64,000 nt of DNA, from contig NC_035443.2 of assembly GCF_002127325.2 (NCBI RefSeq), positions 119,440,462 through 119,504,461 of the forward strand, written 5' to 3'. The DNA comes from Helianthus annuus (taxonomy: Eukaryota; Streptophyta; Magnoliopsida; Asterales; Asteraceae). The position numbers and the translations under genes were made by a program. Under the pieces are notes generated by a model. It was not told where the DNA came from. It did no database searches and was given only the letters and a program-made list of their open reading frames with translations. Within the stretch, counting starts at the first letter, position 1. The number at the start of each line of letters is the position of its first letter. Shown in pieces: positions 59,425 to 64,000 of this stretch.

Positions 59425-59699
59425 TGTAACGCCCTGCGTTCCGAAACTTTTACTTTTTTGGCAAGTCTCGTCGTACTTCCTACCTTGTGGTGCTTGTAAT
59501 CTCGAGATGATCGATCGTAATGAGAAATAATACTATTTGAATCTTAATTGCGTTAAACTACGTAAAACTTTTACTCTATGTGATACTTTTGTGATACTTT
59601 TATATATAAACAATATGATTCTAGACCCTTGATTCTTGACTCTCGTGATGCTTTATATGTGAATGATATGTATATTCTAGAAACTTGACATTTATTATG
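59425..59699 (+). mobile_element. 5' end of another Gypsy LTR (W), cut by Y
   Basis: Starts TGTAACGCCCTGCGTTCCG, a typical chromovirus LTR start, and is AT-rich with no ORF. It is interrupted after 275 bases by Y at 59700. Its target duplication would be GTACA (59420-59424). The other end is not in the window. Confidence 0.6.
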
Positions 59700-59945
59700 T
59701 GATGTGTGTAAAATGAAACATATAAAATACATCAAATAAGGCATAAAACTAACCCTTTTTAAGTACTAATTTTGGAAAAAGAGTGCTTTTGTCTTCCTTT
59801 TGTATTTTCAGGATTAAATGAGCTCAAATTCACAAAAGAAGCAAAAAGACAGCTAATTCTAACATAAATACAAGAAAAGGAACACAAGTGGATTGCCCGA
59901 CCCCTCAACGGCATCCTCCCAGGCAAAATAGAGAAGACAGAAGAC

Positions 59946-60170
59946 TGAACACGCCCCGTGCTCAGCCAGCACGGGGCCGTGCCCAAGAAGCAGCAGAAAA
60001 GACAAACCTATAGAAGCTTCTATTGCCCACCACGGGGCCGTGTCCAGCGGACACGGGGGCGTGGCGAAAGTACAGCAGGCGCATTAATTGTAATTGCGAA
60101 TTATAATTAATGAAGATAGAGAGTATCAGACAGGCACGGGGGCGTGTCCAGCGGACACGGGGCCGTGCCC
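59946..60170. repeat. Three palindromic cassettes directly upstream of the Y TATA box
   Basis: 59946-59983, 60029-60064 and 60133-60170. The last two read cacggggccgtgtcc-agcgg-acacgggggcgtg and the same with the halves swapped. The final cassette ends 17 bases before the TATA box. Confidence 0.9.
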
Positions 60171-60186
60171 AGCCTTCTGTTCAGCC

Positions 60187-60194
60187 TATAAATA
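60187..60194 (+). promoter_or_regulatory. TATA box of the Y LTR
   Basis: CCTATAAATAGGAGTGC, a textbook plant TATA box, followed by a C/A-rich leader (ccaccacccaccaccacc). It puts the three cassettes in the upstream promoter region. Confidence 0.8.
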
Positions 60195-60802
60195 GGAGTG
60201 CTTGGTTTCATTGCAACTCATCCCTTGGCACACCACCTCTCTCACACTTCATCCACCACCCACCACCACCATAACACCATCATCCACCACCATCATCCAT
60301 TGTCCATCATAGAGTGTGTGAGTCGTCTCGGGATCCAAGATTGATCGTAAGAGTTCTTGACAATCAAGGCCATGTTTGCCTAAGTCTCTTACATCACTTG
60401 GTGAAGACAAGTGTTTAGTATAATACTTTTTATTTTTAATCTTTTGCACTTTTTATTTGGTTTTGTATTAATGACTTTAATAACTAGTTGCTTATGTTGA
60501 AGGTGATCTTTCCTTATCGTTTGTCCGTGGTGTCTTGGCATTATTTTACTGTCTATATAAAATAAAAGATTTTCACCATTCATATCTCCACGGTCTATGT
60601 GGAGGTATGTTGGCTACCTGGTCGGGGGTTAAGGGAACGGTTTGGTAAGGGTCTTGCCCTTATTCAGCGTTTAGAGGTCCTGCAAGGGACCTGGGTTAAA
60701 TTTAGTAGGATCTCCTTCAATGCCCATAGGTATTGGATGGCGGGGATCCAAACTCTTTGACCCCCTCATAAGTTAACTACTATTAATACTATAACCCGGC
60801 TA

Positions 60803-60994
60803 TTTAGGATTGTATCCCTGCTGACTCAGACTACTTAGTCGAGGGTAACGTCACCGCCAAAAGCGGGGCCTACCATAATTTGCATTAATAACTTAATTCA
60901 TTATCTTCCAATAATCCAACCCTTTAGGATTGTATCCTTGCTGACTCAAACTACTGGGTTGAGGGTAACGTCGCCTTCAAAAGAGGGGCCTACT
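60803..60994 (+). repeat. Direct repeat of about 70 bp within the Y LTR
   Basis: TTTAGGATTGTATCC...GGGGCCTAC at 60803-60874 recurs at 60923-60994 with an offset of 120 bases and about ten differences. Z keeps the second copy and only the end of the first. Confidence 0.85.
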
Positions 60995-61395
60995 ACAATA
61001 ACTAAGATAATCTCTTAAACAAGTGCAAAAGTGCGAAAATAATCAAAGGTTATACTAATACACGAGTCGGATACAAGTGATTCATCTTGTCTATCTGTTT
61101 TTATTTTTATGTTTCAGCATTTAGTTAGTTTTCATTTTCTTAGTTTAAAAATCTTTTCTAACTTTTTGATTTGATTAGACGTTGAGGATAAACCGGTACT
61201 AAAAGCTCTTGTGTCCTTGGACGACCTCGGTATCTTACCAACACTATACTACGTCCACGATGGGTGCACTTGCCCACATGTGTGTTTAGTGTTAGTAAAT
61301 ATCGTGTTTTATAAATTTAAAACTTGGCTAAAAGTGTAAAAAGGGCTTAAAATATACATAAAAAAATATATTACACCTAACGCACATCAAGTTTT

Positions 61396-61413
61396 TGGCA
61401 CCGTTGCCGGGGA
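61396..61413 (+). other. Primer-binding site of Y (tRNA-Asp type)
   Basis: TGGCACCGTTGCCGGGGA, one mismatch from the complement of the 3' end of plant tRNA-Asp. It lies 6 bases after the LTR. All other elements here use initiator tRNA-Met. Confidence 0.85.
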
Positions 61414-61514
61414 CACAAGGATTTTAAGAAAGTTAGGAATCAACGGCCTAATCATATTTTTATTTTTCTTTTTAATTTTTAGGATTTTCTTAGTTTTTCA
61501 GCTTCTGCAGAGCT

Positions 61515-61634
61515 CAGCACGGGCCGTGCCTGCTGAACACGCCCCCGTGCTCAATAATTGGAACTGGCAATCCTGTTTTAAGTCAGACAGTAAGCTGAAC
61601 ACGGGGCCGTGCTCACTCAACACGCCCCCATGCC
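61515..61634. repeat. Palindromic cassettes in the Y leader
   Basis: Two pairs, 61515-61552 and 61596-61634, placed like the cassettes before the zinc-knuckle frame of X. More occur at 62273-62312, 63128-63166, 63201-63240 and about 63280-63300. Confidence 0.9.
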
Positions 61635-61679
61635 CAAGATTCACTTACTGAAAACAGAACCGTTAGATCCCGGCGGTTG

Positions 61680-62104
61680 GTAATTTCTAACATAAACAAG
61701 AGTGATAGTAATTCTTTTTACTTTCGGCACTCTTATAGTACGTGATGTCAATTATGTGGAGGCGAACATAAAGAGTTAGAATGTTACTTTCTAAATTATA
61801 GGCCCCACTACATAGACCCACCGATTCCTTATAACCTTAAGAGGGGCGAAAGTAAAAATAAGCACTATCTCTCCCTCGAATGCGCCCAACCAGATATTCT
61901 AGGAGAAATGCTCCTTGACGAGTTATTTCAACTAGAAGAGCTAATTCTAAATTGGTCAAAAGAGCTTAGGAAGGATTTTATTGATCCGCCCCAAGACGAT
62001 GACCATGAAGAAATGTTGGGATCGCATTCCGACAACCTCGTTGCTCCCAAAAATACCATGAAGAAATGTTGGGATCGCATTCCGACAACCTCCATTAAAG
62101 TTTG
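61680..62104 (+). pseudogene. Zinc-knuckle gag-like protein of Y (broken)
   Basis: The knuckle CQLCGGEHKELEC is encoded from 61746. The codon just before it is TGA where X has TGG (Trp), so the frame is stopped one residue ahead of the knuckle. The frame then stays open to 62104 (LLDELFQLEELILNWSKEL). A 38-base direct repeat (62002-62039 and 62055-62092) shifts the frame and ends the protein. Most of the Ser/Asp-rich tail present in X is missing. Confidence 0.65.
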
Positions 62105-62358
62105 AATTTTTCAAGCTTTGTGGTAGGGATTGATGAGTTTTGATCAGGGAATCTTAGTAAAAATATGTTGTAAAACATTGTTTTAAGTTACTAATATTTA
62201 AAAAGACCCCACAAGTTCAGAAAATAACTTAAAACTTCAAGTTTCTCTGCTCCAAAACTCTGCAGAAAGATGAAAACGGGGCCGTGCTCACTGAGCACGG
62301 GGCCGTGTCCGGTCTACTGTTTCAACAAGTAAACTATCTTTAGTTTGTTTTTCGTAGA

Positions 62359-62802
62359 ATGTCGAGTGAAAACAGCGAAACATCTTCCGTGCATTCATCA
62401 GACAACCGAAGAGGAAGGAGGCCCTCCATTGAAGCTACACTTGTGCATTATGTAATAGCATTAAGGGAGGCCCTCGACGAAATGACGTCAGTAGAGGAGG
62501 TCTTAATCGACCGTATTAACGATCTTACGGTGGGACTTGAGAGTAGCTTTCAAGAAATTAACCTCTTGCACCAGGGGTTAAATATTCTTGTGACACCCCC
62601 GATGGAACCGGTCCTCCCTCAGCAGGATTGGAACCTGGCACTCGGAGTTAACAACCCTACCAGATGGGATGACTTTCCGGCGGATCCTCCCATGGAGCAC
62701 CAACAAGAGATCCCGGTGGAAATCACAACTCCTCAAACTGACGCTAATGAGCCCTCTTTTCTCCTTCCAAGGGAGGTGGAGGAGTGGCTCGCCGACATAT
62801 GA
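62359..62802 (+). CDS. 147-residue protein of Y, homologue of 57575-58024
   Basis: Starts MSSENSETSSVHSSDNRRGR and ends LPREVEEWLADI. A shared helical block contains SIEATLVHYVIALREALDEM and RINDLTVGLESSFQEINLLH. The frame is intact although the neighbouring frame is broken. It is flanked on both sides by palindromic cassettes. No known domain. The two copies are inverted relative to each other, 4.3 kb apart. Confidence 0.65.
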   Translation: MSSENSETSSVHSSDNRRGRRPSIEATLVHYVIALREALDEMTSVEEVLIDRINDLTVGLESSFQEINLLHQGLNILVTPPMEPVLPQQDWNLALGVNNPTRWDDFPADPPMEHQQEIPVEITTPQTDANEPSFLLPREVEEWLADI

Positions 62803-63365
62803 GGAAAACCACACCCGGAAGAAGGAGTTCTATAAGGCCATATCTAACCAAGACTACTAGCTTCTTGGAATTTTTGCTTATTAAAATAATTTGTAGGCTA
62901 GAACTCCAGGGTTTAATGCTTCTTTGTTTCCTTATCTAGCTTAATATAAATTTAGGACTATGTAAGATCTCTCTATGATTTCAATGAAATGATGGTTTTA
63001 AAGTTTGAATGGTCCATAATAAGTAAAACACACTCATGGTGGTAAAGGATGAAAAGGGGAACGAGAAACATGACCCCATGCACAAGAACAAGGCAACACG
63101 ACATCAATTTCTCCGACACAGAAGGTTCAACACGGGCCGTGTCCAACCAACACGGCCCCGTGCTGCACCCCCTGCAGAAAAATGCCCAGTTCAGGTAACT
63201 GGACACGGGCCGTGTTCACCAGACACGCCCCCGTGTCCAGGCTTCTGTTTCTTTTCTGTAATTTTCGGTACTGGCACCTGAACACGGGGCCGTGTCCAGA
63301 CTGCCAGTAACATAAAATCTTTGCTTTTAACACCATATTACACATCTAATCAACCTAAAAATTTA

Positions 63366-63412
63366 TTTTTGAGACACATTGAGGACAATGTGTAATTTAA
63401 GTGGGGGGGGAT
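63366..63412 (+). other. Polypurine-like tract of Y
   Basis: gagacacattgaggacaatg, then aatttaagtggggggggatg. The same words are found in X at 56938-56985 in reverse. From memory this block follows the coding region in Athila/Tat elements. It may be a second internal tract rather than the one beside the 3' LTR. Confidence 0.6.
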
Positions 63413-64000
63413 GCTAAAACCTTGAAATTTTGCAAGTCCTAAAAACAAGCCTTACACAAAACTCTATTGGAACCGCTAATCACCCCAAATTTTTTCGAAA
63501 TTTTCAATTTTTCTTTACTTGTCTAAAGTTTAAGTTGGGAATTCTAAGATTAATAAGGTTATATTTTTACAAGTTTACAACCAATAGCGTCGTGATAAAA
63601 AGAACCAACATACGAAAATTACGAAACGGCATGACAAGCTTAAGTTAAAATTTGATTATATATACTTGATCACATAGAAAAACCCATTCCCACAAAAAGT
63701 GAGTTTTGAGCCTTTATTGAGCATACAAATACACATCTTTGGACTAAATGCTCATTTTTCGTTTCTTGTGTGAATAGCCGCTTGGTTCTTACGACTCTAG
63801 AACTTGCCACGACGATTCATTCCCGGTCCTTACCAATTTAAACCCAAGTAAGTAAATGATGGAGGCATTAGGACTAACCCTTTTTCTTTCAAAACCATTA
63901 TTTTCATTTTTCTTTTCACCCACCTAAAAACTCCCCCTAGTTAACCCCTTTGAGCCTAAACCATTCATTTCTTTACCCTAAAAACCCTTTTACCCACCAA
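63413..64000 (+). other. AT-rich 3' non-coding part of Y, no gene seen
   Basis: No ORF with a domain, no palindromic cassette and no LTR start that matches TGATGTGTGT. Probably internal 3' DNA before an LTR beyond the window. Confidence 0.5.

Larger units (their letters stand above)
59700..61389 (+). repeat. 5' LTR of Y
   Basis: Begins TGATGTGTGT and ends ACGCACATCA, a 10-base terminal inverted repeat with one mismatch. The start is chosen from that match and the end is supported by the primer site just after. It carries three palindromic cassettes, a TATA box and a direct repeat. Confidence 0.75.
59700..64000 (+). mobile_element. Athila-like Ty3/Gypsy element Y, pol-less, runs off the window
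   Basis: Has a 1690-bp 5' LTR, a tRNA-Asp-type primer site, a zinc-knuckle frame, a second small ORF, and a GAGGACAATGTG...GTGGGGGGGGA tract. Primer type and zinc-knuckle form point to the Athila branch. Only about 2 kb separates primer site and G-rich tract, so polymerase and integrase are absent and the element is non-autonomous. The 3' LTR is outside the window. Confidence 0.78.

Noticed and set aside
1..64000. Possible host gene, defence system or biosynthetic cluster
   Set aside because: Every long frame is explained by retroelement gag-pol or element-borne ORFs. No exon-intron gene with a known host domain was seen.

Overview
This window is plant nuclear DNA made almost entirely of transposable elements. 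I see no host gene, rRNA, tRNA gene, CRISPR array or bacterial feature. The element types are Ty3/Gypsy chromoviruses with 2.3-3.6 kb LTRs, a 10 kb Copia element, an Athila-like element with a tRNA-Asp-type primer site, and a non-autonomous element carrying a large unclassified ORF. From memory this combination suggests a eudicot of the daisy family (Asteraceae). That is an inference; a similarity search would decide it.

Positions 401-48123 are one nest of elements, read from exact 5-bp target duplications. The base is a minus-strand Copia element (401-48123, duplication ATAAG) with 486-bp LTRs and about 10.1 kb of its own sequence. Three insertions split it. (1) Tekay-1, a minus-strand Gypsy chromovirus (3277-23238, TAAAC), is itself split by a non-autonomous LTR element (8958-16495, CGCTA). 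(2) A solo LTR (23916-32033, TTGTT) contains a plus-strand Reina-like Gypsy element (26226-31328, CATAT) with identical LTRs. (3) Tekay-2, a minus-strand Gypsy chromovirus (33471-43033, AGCAG), has a full-length uninterrupted gag-pol. LTR divergence counted by eye falls with nesting depth: Copia about 3%, Tekay-1 about 1.6% over the part compared, the non-autonomous element about 1%, Tekay-2 about 0.4%, Reina 0.

Positions 48124-56421 hold older debris: a foldback DNA element with about 105-bp inverted repeats, a 2.5-kb tandem duplication whose breakpoint lies in one of those inverted repeats, the 3' end and LTR of a plus-strand Gypsy element, and a minus-strand LTR fragment.

Positions 56422-64000 hold two relatives of one Athila-like family in opposite orientation. 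X (56938-59424, minus) and Y (59700 to the window end, plus) share a zinc-knuckle reading frame and a second small ORF of unknown function. Both are full of paired GC-rich palindromic cassettes (core CACGGGGCCGTG). Y has a promoter-bearing LTR, a TATA box and a primer-binding site.

The points most worth a second look are: the CACGGGGCCGTG cassettes; GC-rich palindromes next to the promoter in four unrelated LTR families; a candidate 87-nt intron in Tekay-2 gag; a doubled polypurine/U3 junction in Tekay-2; and the very young Reina element disabled by one extra T.
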